Below, one piece after another: positions 40,574-50,130 of a stretch of 64,000 nucleotides of DNA (positions are counted from its first letter, which is position 1; each line of letters begins with the position of its first letter). Location: positions 1 to 64,000 of the forward strand of contig OMWP01000002.1 in NCBI GenBank assembly GCA_900314795.1, in the 5' to 3' direction. The DNA is from an uncultured Eubacteriales bacterium (GTDB taxonomy: Bacteria; Bacillota; Clostridia; Oscillospirales; Acutalibacteraceae). A program made the translations under genes and the position numbers. The notes beneath the pieces were generated by a model. It did no database searches, was not told the origin of the DNA, and was given only the letters and a program-made list of their open reading frames with translations.

Positions 40574-42124
40574 ATGACTGTTTTAGGCATCATCCTCATA
40601 GTAGTCGCTCTGATCCTCGGCCTCGGTATCGGCGCCGTCATCGGTAACGCATACCGTAAGAAGGTCGCGGAGGCGGAGATCGGCAGTGCGGAGCAGGAAG
40701 CGAAGCGCATCGTCACCGACGCTATGAAGACTGCCGAAGCAAAGAAAAAGGAAGCTGTCCTTGAAGGTAAGGATGAGATCCATCGCCTCAGAAATGAGAA
40801 CGATAAGGAGATCGCCGACCGACGCAAGGAGGTACAGCGCCAGGAGCGCCGTATCCAGCAAAAGGAAGAGACTCTTGACCGAAAGATCGACAATGTCGAG
40901 AAGAAGGAAGAAAGAGTAAACAAAAAAATCAAAGAAGCCGAGGGTCGACTCGCCGAGGCGGAAACAATCAAAAAGAGTCAGTTTGAAATGCTCGAGAGGA
41001 TCTCGGGCTACACCGTAGATCAGGCGAAGGCGTATCTGCTCGATCAGCTCGAGGGCGAGCTGGGCAGAGAGAAATCGCTCAAGATCTTGGAGTATGAGCA
41101 GCAGCTCAAGGATGAATCCGACAAGCGTGCCCGCAATATCATCTCCCTCGCGATCCAGCGCTGTGCTGCCGATCAGGTTGCAGAGGCGACCGTATCGGTT
41201 GTCGCACTGCCGAATGACGAGATGAAGGGTCGTATCATCGGACGTGAGGGCCGCAATATCCGCGCCATCGAAACGATGACCGGTTGTGACCTGATCATCG
41301 ACGATACGCCCGAGGCAATCACCTTATCCTGCTTTGAGCCTGTTCGCCGCGAGATCGCTCGCGTCGCGCTTGAAAAGCTCATCTCCGACGGCCGTATCCA
41401 TCCCGCGAGAGTCGAGGAAATGGTCGAGAAGGCGCGCCGAGAGGTGGAAGCCAGCATCAAGCAGGCAGGTGAACGCGCGGTGCTCGACGCCGGCGTACAC
41501 GGACTGCACCCCGAGCTCGTAAAGATCCTCGGTCGTCTGAAATACCGTACCAGCTACGGTCAGAACGTGTTGATGCATTCCCTCGAGGTTTGTTATATCT
41601 CCGGCATGATCGCCTCTGAGCTCGGTCTTGATCCGACCGTGAGCAAGAGAGCCGGTCTGCTGCATGATATCGGTAAGGCGCTCGACCACGAGATCGAAGG
41701 CAGCCACGTCGAGATCGGCGTTGACATCGCCCGCAAGTACAAGGAGAGCGACGCGGTCATCCACGCGATCCAGGCTCACCACGGCGATGTTGAGGCAAAG
41801 ACCGTTGTCGCATGTATCGTACAGGCGGCTGACGCGATCTCCGCAGCTCGTCCCGGCGCACGCCGTGAGAATCTGGAGAACTACATCAAGCGTCTGCAGA
41901 AGCTCGAAGAGGTCGCGTCCTCCTTTAAGGGTGTCGAAACCTCTTACGCGATCCAGGCAGGCCGTGAGATCCGTATCATGGTCAAGCCTGAGCAGGTCAA
42001 GGATGACGCAATGCCCGCTCTTGCAAGAGATATCTGTAAGAAGATCGAAGATGAACTCGAGTATCCGGGTCAGATCAAGGTCAACATCATCCGCGAATCC
42101 CGCGCTGTCGGCTTCGCAAAATAA
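40574..42124 (+). CDS. rny: Ribonuclease Y
   Basis: This 516-residue endoribonuclease initiates mRNA decay at the membrane. One N-terminal membrane helix (about 3-24, [21 protein letters not shown]), a long coiled coil (about 28-180), a KH domain with [13 protein letters not shown] (about 215-227) and an HD domain with [12 protein letters not shown] (about 358-369) are all present. The ATG at 40574 follows GGAGG by eight bases. It is monocistronic with a clear terminator. Confidence 0.96.
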   Translation: MTVLGIILIVVALILGLGIGAVIGNAYRKKVAEAEIGSAEQEAKRIVTDAMKTAEAKKKEAVLEGKDEIHRLRNENDKEIADRRKEVQRQERRIQQKEETLDRKIDNVEKKEERVNKKIKEAEGRLAEAETIKKSQFEMLERISGYTVDQAKAYLLDQLEGELGREKSLKILEYEQQLKDESDKRARNIISLAIQRCAADQVAEATVSVVALPNDEMKGRIIGREGRNIRAIETMTGCDLIIDDTPEAITLSCFEPVRREIARVALEKLISDGRIHPARVEEMVEKARREVEASIKQAGERAVLDAGVHGLHPELVKILGRLKYRTSYGQNVLMHSLEVCYISGMIASELGLDPTVSKRAGLLHDIGKALDHEIEGSHVEIGVDIARKYKESDAVIHAIQAHHGDVEAKTVVACIVQAADAISAARPGARRENLENYIKRLQKLEEVASSFKGVETSYAIQAGREIRIMVKPEQVKDDAMPALARDICKKIEDELEYPGQIKVNIIRESRAVGFAK

Positions 42125-42222
42125 GCAACAAGCTGTTGCATCCGATCCCGCCTTTTGTAAGGTTACGGTTTATCCGAACTGCATCAACGGCGGTTGGAAA
42201 AAGACCTATTTAACACAATTAG

Positions 42223-42250
42223 AAAAGCACTGCTTCGGCAGTGCTTTTTT
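42223..42250 (+). terminator. rny: rny terminator
   Basis: AAAAGCACTGC-ttcg-GCAGTGCTTTTTT. Confidence 0.9.
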
Positions 42251-42261
42251 AGTTGAAAATG

Positions 42262-42342
42262 TAAAATGGAAAGTGGAAAGTGAATGGCGGACTCTGCCCG
42301 CACCCAATTAATTTTCAATTTTCAATTTTCAATTGTCAATTG
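42262..42342 (+). repeat. R2-like repeat overlapping the radical SAM gene end
   Basis: AAAATGGAAAGTGGAAAGTG, hairpin GGCGGAC-tct-GCCCGCAC type, then TTTTCAATTTTCAATTTTCA and TTGTCAATTGCCG. The stop codon of the radical SAM gene (42336-42338) is within the last heptads. Confidence 0.6.
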
Positions 42343-43202
42343 CCGTAATTCCACTCGGGTACATACTTTTGATCCGACGCATCCAGCTCCTGCGCGAAGC
42401 CGTCTAGGTCAAGCTCTATATATTTGTTCAATACTTTGTTATATTCTCGCTTGGTCAGTTTACGATTGATGTCGGGATAGTCTGCCGCTTTACCTGCGGG
42501 CATATACTGTGCCATCAAACTCACAAGCGCGCTTGTGCCGTATCTTTCTTTGATGCTCTCTAATACGCCGATACTGTTTTTGGTGTGAGAGGGGAGGACG
42601 AGGTGACGGATGATCACGCCTTTCTTGATCACACCGTTCTCAATGATGATCTCAGGCTGTTGGCGCAGCATTTCATCGATCGCCGCCGTCGCTGTCTCGA
42701 CATAATCGCCGCAGTGTGAGAGCCGTTTTGCCAACTCGTTGTCGCTGTATTTGAAGTCGGGCAGATAGATATCGATCACGCCTTCCAGCCGCTTTAAGGT
42801 TTCGATACTGTCATATCCCGAGCTGTTCCAGATCAGCGGCAGCCGTGGCTGATAGTATGTCAGGCTTTCCAAGATCGCGTTGACGTAGTGCGACGGAGTG
42901 ACGAATTCGATATTCTGTGCGCCCATTGCTTCGAGCTTTCGGTATTCCTCACTCAGTTGATAGGGTGTGATGACGACCCCTTGGTGCTCTTCGGAGATAT
43001 CGTAGTTCTGGCAGAATACACATCGCAGGTTACATCCGCTGAAAAAGATCGTCCCCGCGCCGCGTGTACCGCTGATGGGCGGTTCTTCATCAAAATGCAG
43101 CGCTGCACGCGCGATCTTCGGCAGCTCTCCGACGCCGCAGAATCCGAATCTTTTTTCCGTGCGTTCCGTATGGCATTTTCTCGGACATTGATTGCATTTC
43201 AT
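42336..43202 (-). CDS. Radical SAM protein, pyruvate-formate-lyase-activase-like
   Basis: This 288-residue protein begins with a small cysteine-rich region (CNQCPRKCHTERTEKRFGFC) and then the radical SAM cluster motif CNLRCVFCQN (about 56-65). SAM-site and barrel segments follow. The family resembles PflA-type activases with an extra N-terminal cluster, but the target glycyl radical enzyme is unknown and none lies nearby. AAGGATG precedes the ATG. Its last two codons and stop derive from a repeat. Confidence 0.82.
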   Translation of the reverse strand: MKCNQCPRKCHTERTEKRFGFCGVGELPKIARAALHFDEEPPISGTRGAGTIFFSGCNLRCVFCQNYDISEEHQGVVITPYQLSEEYRKLEAMGAQNIEFVTPSHYVNAILESLTYYQPRLPLIWNSSGYDSIETLKRLEGVIDIYLPDFKYSDNELAKRLSHCGDYVETATAAIDEMLRQQPEIIIENGVIKKGVIIRHLVLPSHTKNSIGVLESIKERYGTSALVSLMAQYMPAGKAADYPDINRKLTKREYNKVLNKYIELDLDGFAQELDASDQKYVPEWNYGN

Positions 43203-43264
43203 GATAACACATCCTTAGCACGATTGTATCATAATCTGCGCTGAAATGCTATACGTATACAATA

Positions 43265-43495
43265 TTATAATGTAAAATCGTACAAAAAGTTTTCTACCGT
43301 TTCCTCGAGGTGAGCGGGGGAGAGATACTCTTCGTTACAGAGCTTCACCAATTGCTCGACCTTATTCTTTTCAAGCGAGATGTCTTCGATGGTACAGACG
43401 ATATTGCCGCAGCGGGATGCGGTGATGCCGTATGTTTCATAGGTTCCGTATTCGTTGCTGTGCGCCTGTCCCGTTAGTAGATCGTAATGGATCAC
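43265..43495 (-). CDS. Small protein, probably DUF6514
   Basis: This 76-residue protein reads VIHYDLLTGQAHSNEYGTYE at the start and ends in a helical segment with LCNEEYLSPAHLEETVENFL. The C-terminal pattern resembles DUF6514, small clostridial proteins of unknown function. GTG at 43495 was chosen because a perfect GGAGG lies six bases ahead; no ATG fits. A promoter (TTGCAA, 17 bases, TACAAT) lies about 40 bases upstream. Confidence 0.65.
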   Translation of the reverse strand: MIHYDLLTGQAHSNEYGTYETYGITASRCGNIVCTIEDISLEKNKVEQLVKLCNEEYLSPAHLEETVENFLYDFTL

Positions 43496-43535
43496 AAAGC
43501 GCCTCCTTGGTGAAATAAATTCACATCGCAGTGTG

Positions 43536-43564
43536 ATTGTATCACTGATCTTTTGACTTTGCAA
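43536..43564 (-). promoter_or_regulatory. Promoter of the DUF6514-like gene
   Basis: On the minus strand TTGCAA (43564-43559) and TACAAT (43541-43536), spacer 17. Confidence 0.6.
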
Positions 43565-43669
43565 GGATTTCAACAAAAGTGTAAATATCGTTACAGCAAT
43601 CGACACGGATTGCGAGTTTTTGTAACCTTCGATCGCGGTTTCTCGACATTTTCAATTACGAACAGACGC

Positions 43670-43698
43670 TTGAAAAGCCGGATATAGTATGGTATTCT
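43670..43698 (+). promoter_or_regulatory. Promoter of the actin-fold gene
   Basis: TTGAAA (43670-43675) and TATTCT (43693-43698), spacer 17; the start codon is about 120 bases downstream. Nothing else was recognised in 43565-43816. Confidence 0.55.
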
Positions 43699-43816
43699 AT
43701 TACTGTTATGATAGCGGGTTCCGTCCATACCCGTGACGATCGGGGGGAGCAGCTTCCTTTGTACAACAGCAGGGATGGTTACCTGAACAACAGTGAACAG
43801 ATTGGAGTGAGAGCAG

Positions 43817-44908
43817 ATGAAAAACCCGTTTTTGTCCGTATCGGATAAAGATCAAACCGAATATCTGACCTCGCGATGTTCACTCAACCGTGCCGTGCTG
43901 AAGAAATTACCCTTGTACGGCATTGAAGATGAGATTGAAGGAATGTCATTCAAGGACATTTTTTCAACACCCACGATCGTCAAAGAGATCAGGCGTGTGT
44001 CGCATCGCTACGGGATCGATCTGAGTGACCAACCCGATTATATCTTGCCGCAGCTCTTGAATGAAGCGATTGAGGCCGACAACCCGAGATATCGACAGTT
44101 TGCAGCTCGTGTGGTCAAACAGTTCGGCAATCGGCTCGGCTTGTTGCTGTTGACCCTCAAAAAAGGGGAGAGGGAGAACCGTTTGGCGCGTGACGACTGG
44201 GATGATGCCTGTTGGGAATATTGGCGATCGCTCAAGACCGTTATTCTCACCGGCGGACTGGCGAGCTCCATGTTGGGTAGGCGCTTCAAGGAAGACATCC
44301 AGACGATTTTTGATATGGCGGGCGAAAAGCCGTATTACATCATGCTCTTTGATAACGGCACCTACGTCGGCGTGATGGGTCTGGCACAAAAGCTGATGAA
44401 GGATGATATGACGTCGCTGGTGTTGGATATGGGTCATACGGGGATAAAGCGAGCCGTCGTCAAAAAACGCGGCGGCGAGATCGCGGAATTCAGCGCACAA
44501 GAGAGCCTGCCTTCTTTGCACATGAAAAGCCATTTTGACAATGATGATGAGAAGCGGCGTGAAGCGATCGAGCTGCATCGTTATATCGTCAACACGATCG
44601 CCTCCTCCTTCCGTGCCGCGTCAGATCCCGCAGCGTTGGATGATACGATCCTGATCAGCCTCGCGAACTATACTCATAACGGCATGCTGAACGGCGAGCG
44701 GGGCGGTTACGCAAAGCTCTGTACCATCAACGCGGATTATGCCGCCGTGTTGGAGGATGACCTCTCCGGAGAGCTGCACCGTGATATCAAAGTCAGACTG
44801 GTGCATGACAGCACCGCGTCGGCGTCGTACTTTGCAGATATTGATCGTTCGGTTTGTATCACTCTCGGTACCGGCTTCGGTGTAGGATTCACCGATATTA
44901 ATATATAA
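43817..44908 (+). CDS. Actin/sugar-kinase-fold (ASKHA) protein of unknown function
   Basis: This 363-residue protein is not one I can name. It shows ATPase-fold features: VILTGGLASSMLGRRF (about 142-157), a phosphate-loop-like strand SLVLDMGHTGIKRAVVKKRGG (about 194-214), and a C-terminal glycine-rich ITLGTGFGVGFTD. The first 130 residues are helical and unlike ROK kinases. It may be a sugar kinase relative or a nucleotide-binding regulator. GGAG lies about nine bases before the ATG; its own promoter and terminator make it monocistronic. Confidence 0.65.
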   Translation: MKNPFLSVSDKDQTEYLTSRCSLNRAVLKKLPLYGIEDEIEGMSFKDIFSTPTIVKEIRRVSHRYGIDLSDQPDYILPQLLNEAIEADNPRYRQFAARVVKQFGNRLGLLLLTLKKGERENRLARDDWDDACWEYWRSLKTVILTGGLASSMLGRRFKEDIQTIFDMAGEKPYYIMLFDNGTYVGVMGLAQKLMKDDMTSLVLDMGHTGIKRAVVKKRGGEIAEFSAQESLPSLHMKSHFDNDDEKRREAIELHRYIVNTIASSFRAASDPAALDDTILISLANYTHNGMLNGERGGYAKLCTINADYAAVLEDDLSGELHRDIKVRLVHDSTASASYFADIDRSVCITLGTGFGVGFTDINI

Positions 44909-44929
44909 TAGTCTCATATAAATAGGAAG

Positions 44930-44957
44930 AGGTGTTCTGATTCGGAACACCTTTTTT
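44930..44957 (+). terminator. Terminator after the actin-fold gene
   Basis: GGTGTTC-tgattcg-GAACACC followed by TTTTTT. Confidence 0.85.
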
Positions 44958-45015
44958 CTTTTTTAGAATAAAACGCTAACCAATCCTTTCTGTCGAAAAC
45001 AGTATTACAGTATTT

Positions 45016-45134
45016 TTGTGCAAATAGAAGCCTGCTTTGTCATTATCAACAAAAATCGGACAAAAAGATTGTGCAAAACATCGTCACTAAAAATTTGCTT
45101 TTGCATTTATTTATTTTTGTTGTTATGCTATAAT
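45016..45134 (+). promoter_or_regulatory. Pullulanase promoter region
   Basis: An extended -10 (TGCTATAAT, 45126-45134) is present without a good -35, so an activator is plausible. TTGTGCAAA occurs as a direct repeat at 45016-45024 and 45069-45077, 53 bases (five helix turns) apart, upstream of the -10. Confidence 0.5.
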
Positions 45135-45207
45135 GGTGGTAACTGGATTAGTATGTGTTGTTGCATACTGATTCACAGTACGTATTCTTTATGAAGGAGA
45201 GGATTAC

Positions 45208-48200
45208 ATGAAAATTCGTAGGATTATCTCCATAGCGCTGGCTGTACTGATGCTGATGTCAGTATTCACCGTAGCGGCTTCTGCCGCTGAGGCGGATCTG
45301 TCCGGCACCGGTTATTCCAACCAGAGTTATCTCGAGAACTACGCCAAAGAGGCAGCTAAGGTTACCGATCTGGGTGCAACCTATACGCCGACCGCCACTA
45401 CCTTTAAGGTATGGGCTCCCGAAGCTACCTCTGTGATGGTAAAAATGTTTACCACCGGTACCGACGCTGAGTCAGGCGCTGCCGTTCTCGGCACCTCCGC
45501 TATGACCTATAACAGCACCACCGGTATCTGGTCGCTTACTAAGTCCGGCGACCTCAAGAACACCTATTACACCTATCTCGTCACCCGCAACGGCGTTGTC
45601 AGCGAGACTGTCGACCCGTATGCAAAGGGCGTCGGCGCGAACGGCGACCGTTCCATGGTCGTTGACCTCGACTCCACCGACCCTGCCGGCTGGGATCAGG
45701 ACAACCATGTACTGTTCAACAACCCCGGCGAAGCAGTCGTATGGGAAGTTCACGTTCGTGATTTCTCGATCGACGTTTCCTCCGGCGTCAGTGAGGCGAA
45801 CCGCGGTAAGTACCTCGCGTTCACCGAGGGTAATACTTCCGTCAACGGCGAGGGCAAGATCGCTTCCTGTGTTGACTATCTCGTAGAGCACAACGTCAAC
45901 TGCGTACAGCTCATGCCCGTCGAGGACTTCGCTTCCATCGACGAGACCGATAACCAGATCAAGTGCAACTGGGGTTATGATCCCAAGAACTACAACGTTC
46001 CCGAAGGCTCTTACTCCTCCGATCCCTACGACGGCAACACCCGTATCAAGGAATTCAAGATGCTGGTTCAGGCGCTGCATGACCGCGGTATCTCCGTTGT
46101 TATGGACGTTGTTTACAACCATACCTTCGTTCGTGAGGGCTCTCCGTTCTCCAAGACTGTTCCGAAATACTTCTATCGTATGTCCAACATGGCAGGCAAC
46201 ACCTACCACAACGGTTCGGGTCTGGGCAACGTTCTCTCTACCGAGAAGGCGATGACTCGTCAGTACATTCAGGATTCTCTGCTTTACTGGGTCAACGAGT
46301 ATCATATCGACGGCTTCCGTTTTGACCTGATGGGCTGCTTTGACACTGCCTCCGTCAAAGAATGGCGTTCCGCTATTGACAAGGTCGATCCCCGTATCCT
46401 CATGTACGGTGAGCCTTGGGCAGGCGGCTCCGACAATGGTATCAGCAACGCTGTCGGTAAATCCAACATCGCTTCTCTGACCAGAGTCGGCGGCTTCAAC
46501 GAGGGCTACTCCGACGCATTAAAGGGCAGCCACGAGACCGCTACCGGTACAGGCTTCCTCAACGGCGGCGCTGCTACCGAGGTTCTGAAGGCTGCCGGCG
46601 GTACTGCTTCTGACTTCCCCGGTGCGAAGCCCGAGCAGATGATCCAGTACACCGATAACCATGATAACTTCACGCTCTTCGACAAGATCTTAGCCGCGAA
46701 CAGGACCTCCGGCTTCAAGACCGCGAAGGACGATCCCACCCTGTATAACACCAACAAGAATATCGTTGAGACCACCGACGCGAAGGTGCTCGGTCAGGTC
46801 AAGATCGCTCTGACCTCTTCACTGACCGCTCAGGGTATTCCGTTCACCGTTGCGGGTACTGAATTCTGCCGCACCAAGTACGGCGATCAGAACTCCTACC
46901 GTTCACCTGACAACATGAACGCCATCAACTGGACCCGCGCTTCTAAGTATAAAGACGTTGCTGACTACTATGTAGGTCTTGTCGCGATCCGTAAGGCTGT
47001 TTCCGCTTTCGGCGACACCAGCGCGAACGCCGTTTCCACCATCTCCGGCTGCACTGCTTGGCAGATCACCAACAACAAGTCCGGCGAGTGGAACAAGGTC
47101 ATCGTCGCGCTGAACAACTCCGCTTCCGCGAAGTCCATCAGCCTTTCCGGTTCATGGAACGTCGTCGCTAACGGCACTAAGGCAGGCACCGCTTCTCTGG
47201 GCACCGCTTCCGGTTCCTACAGCGTTCCCGCATGGAGCGGCGTCGTCCTCGTTGACTCCGCGTCTTTCGGCAACTACACCCAGCCCGCTGTCGGCTCTGC
47301 TAACCTGACCGTTGAGCATTATACCCGTGATTCCGCTACCGGTTCTTACAGCAAGGCTAAGACCGAAAAGTTCGAGTATAAAGAGGGTCAGACCTGGCGT
47401 GCTTCTCAGGATCTGTCGATCCTGTTCGACCATACCCTGACTACCACCGAGTCCACCGCTACCGGTAATGCTACTTCCGGCAAGGCGACCGCAGGTCAGA
47501 ACATCACCGTTAAGTTCTATTACACCAGAGAGATCGGCTCCGCTTACCTGACTGTCAACTTCCTCGACGCTATTACCAACGCACAGGTCAAGGCTCCGAT
47601 GAAGTATCGCCTGAAGGACGGCGATCCGTTCTCTGTTCCTGCTACACGCGTACAGGGCTATCAGCTCGACACCTCCAGAGTTCCCAAGAACACTGTCGAC
47701 AAGTTCAACTCTGCATCCCCGGCTACCTTCAACTTCTACTACAACAAGCTGTCCAACACCACTACCAAGGTGCATTATTACAACGCAAAGGGCTGGCAGT
47801 GGGTCAACTGCTACGCTTATGACGATCAGGGCAACGAGCCTCTCGGCGCTTGGGCTAACCAGGGTAAGAGAGATAAGTCCAAGATGAACGACGATCCCGA
47901 TGAGTCCGATTCCAAGTGGCTTGTCGTTACCGTTCCTTCCTCTGCTTGCTACGTCATGTTCCACAACACCAACGCGAACGCTCAGGTTCCCGATCAGGGC
48001 GAGCCCGGCTACGAAGTTGCAGGCGAGGCTTGGATCAAGGATAACGTCACCAGCTTCAACTGCTCTATCGTTACCTCTCACATCGACCTTGAGACCGGCG
48101 AGAAGGTTTCTCCCGACGTCACCAAGTCCTTCACCAACGTTCGTTCCAACCAGACCTACACCACCACTCCCGACACTTCTCTGGGCCGCGAGTACATCAC

Positions 48201-49386
48201 TCCCGCTCTTGCTTCCGGCTTCTATCAGCCCGGCGTACTGAACGTTGTATATCTCTACACCGGCGAAGCACAGCCCACTCCCGATAAGCAGAAGTACGGC
48301 GACATTGACGGCGACGGCTATGTCACCATCATGGATGCTACCGTTCTGGAGAGAGCGCTTGCGAAGATTGTTCCTCTGACTGATGATCAGAAGACCGTAG
48401 CCGACGTAGACGGCGACGAAAATATTACCGTTTCCGACGTTACTTACATCAAGCGTTACCTCGCTGAGATGAAGGTCAAGGGCAACCGCACCGGTCAGAT
48501 CGTCGGCGAGACTCCCGTAGGCGAGCATACTTATGATGAACTTGTCAACGCTTATAACGCGCTGAACACCCTCTTCGCGAAGTATCCGGCTGACAAGTAC
48601 AGCACTAATGCCGCTTATCAGCAGGCACAGTCCGCGCTGGCTTCCACCGCCGCTGTCGCGATGAATCCGTCCTCTGATCCCGAAGACGTCGACGCTGCTT
48701 ATGACACTGTTGCCGCGGCTTATGCGGCACTGAGCGCAGTACAGATCGAAGACGACGATAACGGCGGCACCATCATCTTCTCTAACAACAAGGGCTTCAG
48801 CACCGTCAACATCTACTATTGGTCTGATTCAGATCAGCCTGTAGAATGGCCCGGCGTTCCGATGACCTATCTTGATACCAATGATTACGGTGAGCAGCGC
48901 TACAGCTTTGAGATGCCCGCAGGCATGACCAACTACATCATCAACGACGGCACTCAGCAGACCGTTGATATTCCGTTCACCGGCTCTACCGGCGTTTACA
49001 TGACCGATAAGGATGACGAGGGTCATTATCTGGTAGATTTCTACGATATCGAACCGAATCCCGATCCTGATCCCGATCCCGATCCTCAAGGTTACTTCCT
49101 GCTGACCGACAACTTCGGCTGGGGTTCAGCCTATGTTTACGCATGGGACGCTGACGGCAATGCGATCAACGGCGAATGGCCCGGCGCTTCTCAGGCTGAG
49201 ACAGTCACCAATGACTATGGCGAGACCCAGTTCAAGTGCTATGTTCCCGCAGGCGCTGTAGGCGTTATCTTGAACAACGGCAACGGCGCTCAGACCGAGG
49301 ATATCACTGACTTCAGCCATGCAGGTTACTGGATGGACGGTACTCAGAATGATCAGGGTCATTATATCGTCACTGCTTGGGATTGA
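45208..49386 (+). CDS. Secreted dockerin-bearing type I pullulanase with CBM26 modules
   Basis: This 1392-residue exported enzyme cuts alpha-1,6 bonds of starch. It has a signal peptide (1-27), a CBM48-type domain (58-150) and a GH13 barrel with the pullulanase signature NWGYDP (254-259), D373, E402 and D486. Two beta domains (about 695-850) and a CBM26-like module (853-945) follow. A dockerin with two Ca loops (DIDGDGYVTIMD 1032-1043, DVDGDENITVSD 1066-1077), a helical spacer (1105-1180) and two CBM26 modules (1186-1283, 1295-1392) complete it. The CBM26 pair is split by a DPDPDPDP linker. The dockerin is internal rather than terminal. Attachment to a cohesin scaffold is inferred; none is in the window. 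Confidence 0.93.
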   Translation: MKIRRIISIALAVLMLMSVFTVAASAAEADLSGTGYSNQSYLENYAKEAAKVTDLGATYTPTATTFKVWAPEATSVMVKMFTTGTDAESGAAVLGTSAMTYNSTTGIWSLTKSGDLKNTYYTYLVTRNGVVSETVDPYAKGVGANGDRSMVVDLDSTDPAGWDQDNHVLFNNPGEAVVWEVHVRDFSIDVSSGVSEANRGKYLAFTEGNTSVNGEGKIASCVDYLVEHNVNCVQLMPVEDFASIDETDNQIKCNWGYDPKNYNVPEGSYSSDPYDGNTRIKEFKMLVQALHDRGISVVMDVVYNHTFVREGSPFSKTVPKYFYRMSNMAGNTYHNGSGLGNVLSTEKAMTRQYIQDSLLYWVNEYHIDGFRFDLMGCFDTASVKEWRSAIDKVDPRILMYGEPWAGGSDNGISNAVGKSNIASLTRVGGFNEGYSDALKGSHETATGTGFLNGGAATEVLKAAGGTASDFPGAKPEQMIQYTDNHDNFTLFDKILAANRTSGFKTAKDDPTLYNTNKNIVETTDAKVLGQVKIALTSSLTAQGIPFTVAGTEFCRTKYGDQNSYRSPDNMNAINWTRASKYKDVADYYVGLVAIRKAVSAFGDTSANAVSTISGCTAWQITNNKSGEWNKVIVALNNSASAKSISLSGSWNVVANGTKAGTASLGTASGSYSVPAWSGVVLVDSASFGNYTQPAVGSANLTVEHYTRDSATGSYSKAKTEKFEYKEGQTWRASQDLSILFDHTLTTTESTATGNATSGKATAGQNITVKFYYTREIGSAYLTVNFLDAITNAQVKAPMKYRLKDGDPFSVPATRVQGYQLDTSRVPKNTVDKFNSASPATFNFYYNKLSNTTTKVHYYNAKGWQWVNCYAYDDQGNEPLGAWANQGKRDKSKMNDDPDESDSKWLVVTVPSSACYVMFHNTNANAQVPDQGEPGYEVAGEAWIKDNVTSFNCSIVTSHIDLETGEKVSPDVTKSFTNVRSNQTYTTTPDTSLGREYITPALASGFYQPGVLNVVYLYTGEAQPTPDKQKYGDIDGDGYVTIMDATVLERALAKIVPLTDDQKTVADVDGDENITVSDVTYIKRYLAEMKVKGNRTGQIVGETPVGEHTYDELVNAYNALNTLFAKYPADKYSTNAAYQQAQSALASTAAVAMNPSSDPEDVDAAYDTVAAAYAALSAVQIEDDDNGGTIIFSNNKGFSTVNIYYWSDSDQPVEWPGVPMTYLDTNDYGEQRYSFEMPAGMTNYIINDGTQQTVDIPFTGSTGVYMTDKDDEGHYLVDFYDIEPNPDPDPDPDPQGYFLLTDNFGWGSAYVYAWDADGNAINGEWPGASQAETVTNDYGETQFKCYVPAGAVGVILNNGNGAQTEDITDFSHAGYWMDGTQNDQGHYIVTAWD

Positions 49387-49433
49387 TCTTTCTATCCGTT
49401 CGATCTGAATTGAAAACTAAATGAATCCTATCA

Positions 49434-49466
49434 AGGGAGCAGACTTCGGTCTGCTCTCTGTTTTTA
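49434..49466 (+). terminator. Pullulanase terminator
   Basis: GGGAGCAGAC-ttcg-GTCTGCTCTC followed by TGTTTTT. Confidence 0.85.
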
Positions 49467-49548
49467 TGTCAACTTACTTGAAATTCTGTTGTATTCATGG
49501 TACTATAAAATCGTATATCTATAATCTATTAGAGACTTGGTGATTGAT

Positions 49549-50130
49549 ATGGATTTATTTGAGAAAGCCGTCGCATTTGCATTGCACGCACATGCGGGAC
49601 AGGTTCGAAAAAAGAGCGGTACGCCGTATATCCTGCATCCGATGGAGGCGACGACGATCGCGTCAACATTGACGGATGACCGTGAGGTGCTTGCGGCAGT
49701 GATGCTCCATGATACGGTAGAGGATACCGATACCACATTGGATGATATTCGTCGGGAGTTCGGCGATCGTGTGGCACAGCTCGTACAGGGTGAGACGGAG
49801 AACGAGTATCCCGAGCTGACGCGCGAAGAAAGCTGGAAGCTGAGAAAAGAAGAGTCGCTTATGCGGTTACGCAAAAATGAGGATCGTTCCGTCAAGATCA
49901 TGTGGCTGTCGGATAAGCTGTCAAATGCACGATCGCTGCTCCGTATTTTTGTGCAGCAGGGCGACAATATGTGGAAGATGTTTCATCAAAAAGATAAGCG
50001 TGTGCAGGAATGGTATTATCGTGCTGTTGGCGAGGCGCTGTCTGATTTCTCCGAAACACCGGCTTATCATGAGTATATCGCTTTGATCAATATTATTTTT
50101 GGAGGTCAACATGAAGTCGCAACTGCATAA
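49549..50130 (+). CDS. HD-domain protein related to (p)ppGpp hydrolases
   Basis: The 193-residue protein matches the hydrolase half of RelA/SpoT: HPMEATTIAS, then HDTVEDT (HDxxED, about 65-71) and FGDRVAQLVQGETE. It has no synthetase or TGS domain, so it resembles stand-alone small alarmone hydrolases. Cleavage of (p)ppGpp is inferred from these motifs. The ATG at 49549 begins the family sequence, although its ribosome site is weak. The next gene starts inside its last 20 bases, so it is coupled to the STAS-kinase gene. Confidence 0.83.
   Translation: MDLFEKAVAFALHAHAGQVRKKSGTPYILHPMEATTIASTLTDDREVLAAVMLHDTVEDTDTTLDDIRREFGDRVAQLVQGETENEYPELTREESWKLRKEESLMRLRKNEDRSVKIMWLSDKLSNARSLLRIFVQQGDNMWKMFHQKDKRVQEWYYRAVGEALSDFSETPAYHEYIALINIIFGGQHEVATA

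Noticed and set aside
47152..48528. 458-codon minus-strand frame inside the pullulanase gene
   Set aside because: The plus-strand gene contains dockerin and CBM modules; the shadow is low-complexity in L, V, G and S and has no start signal.
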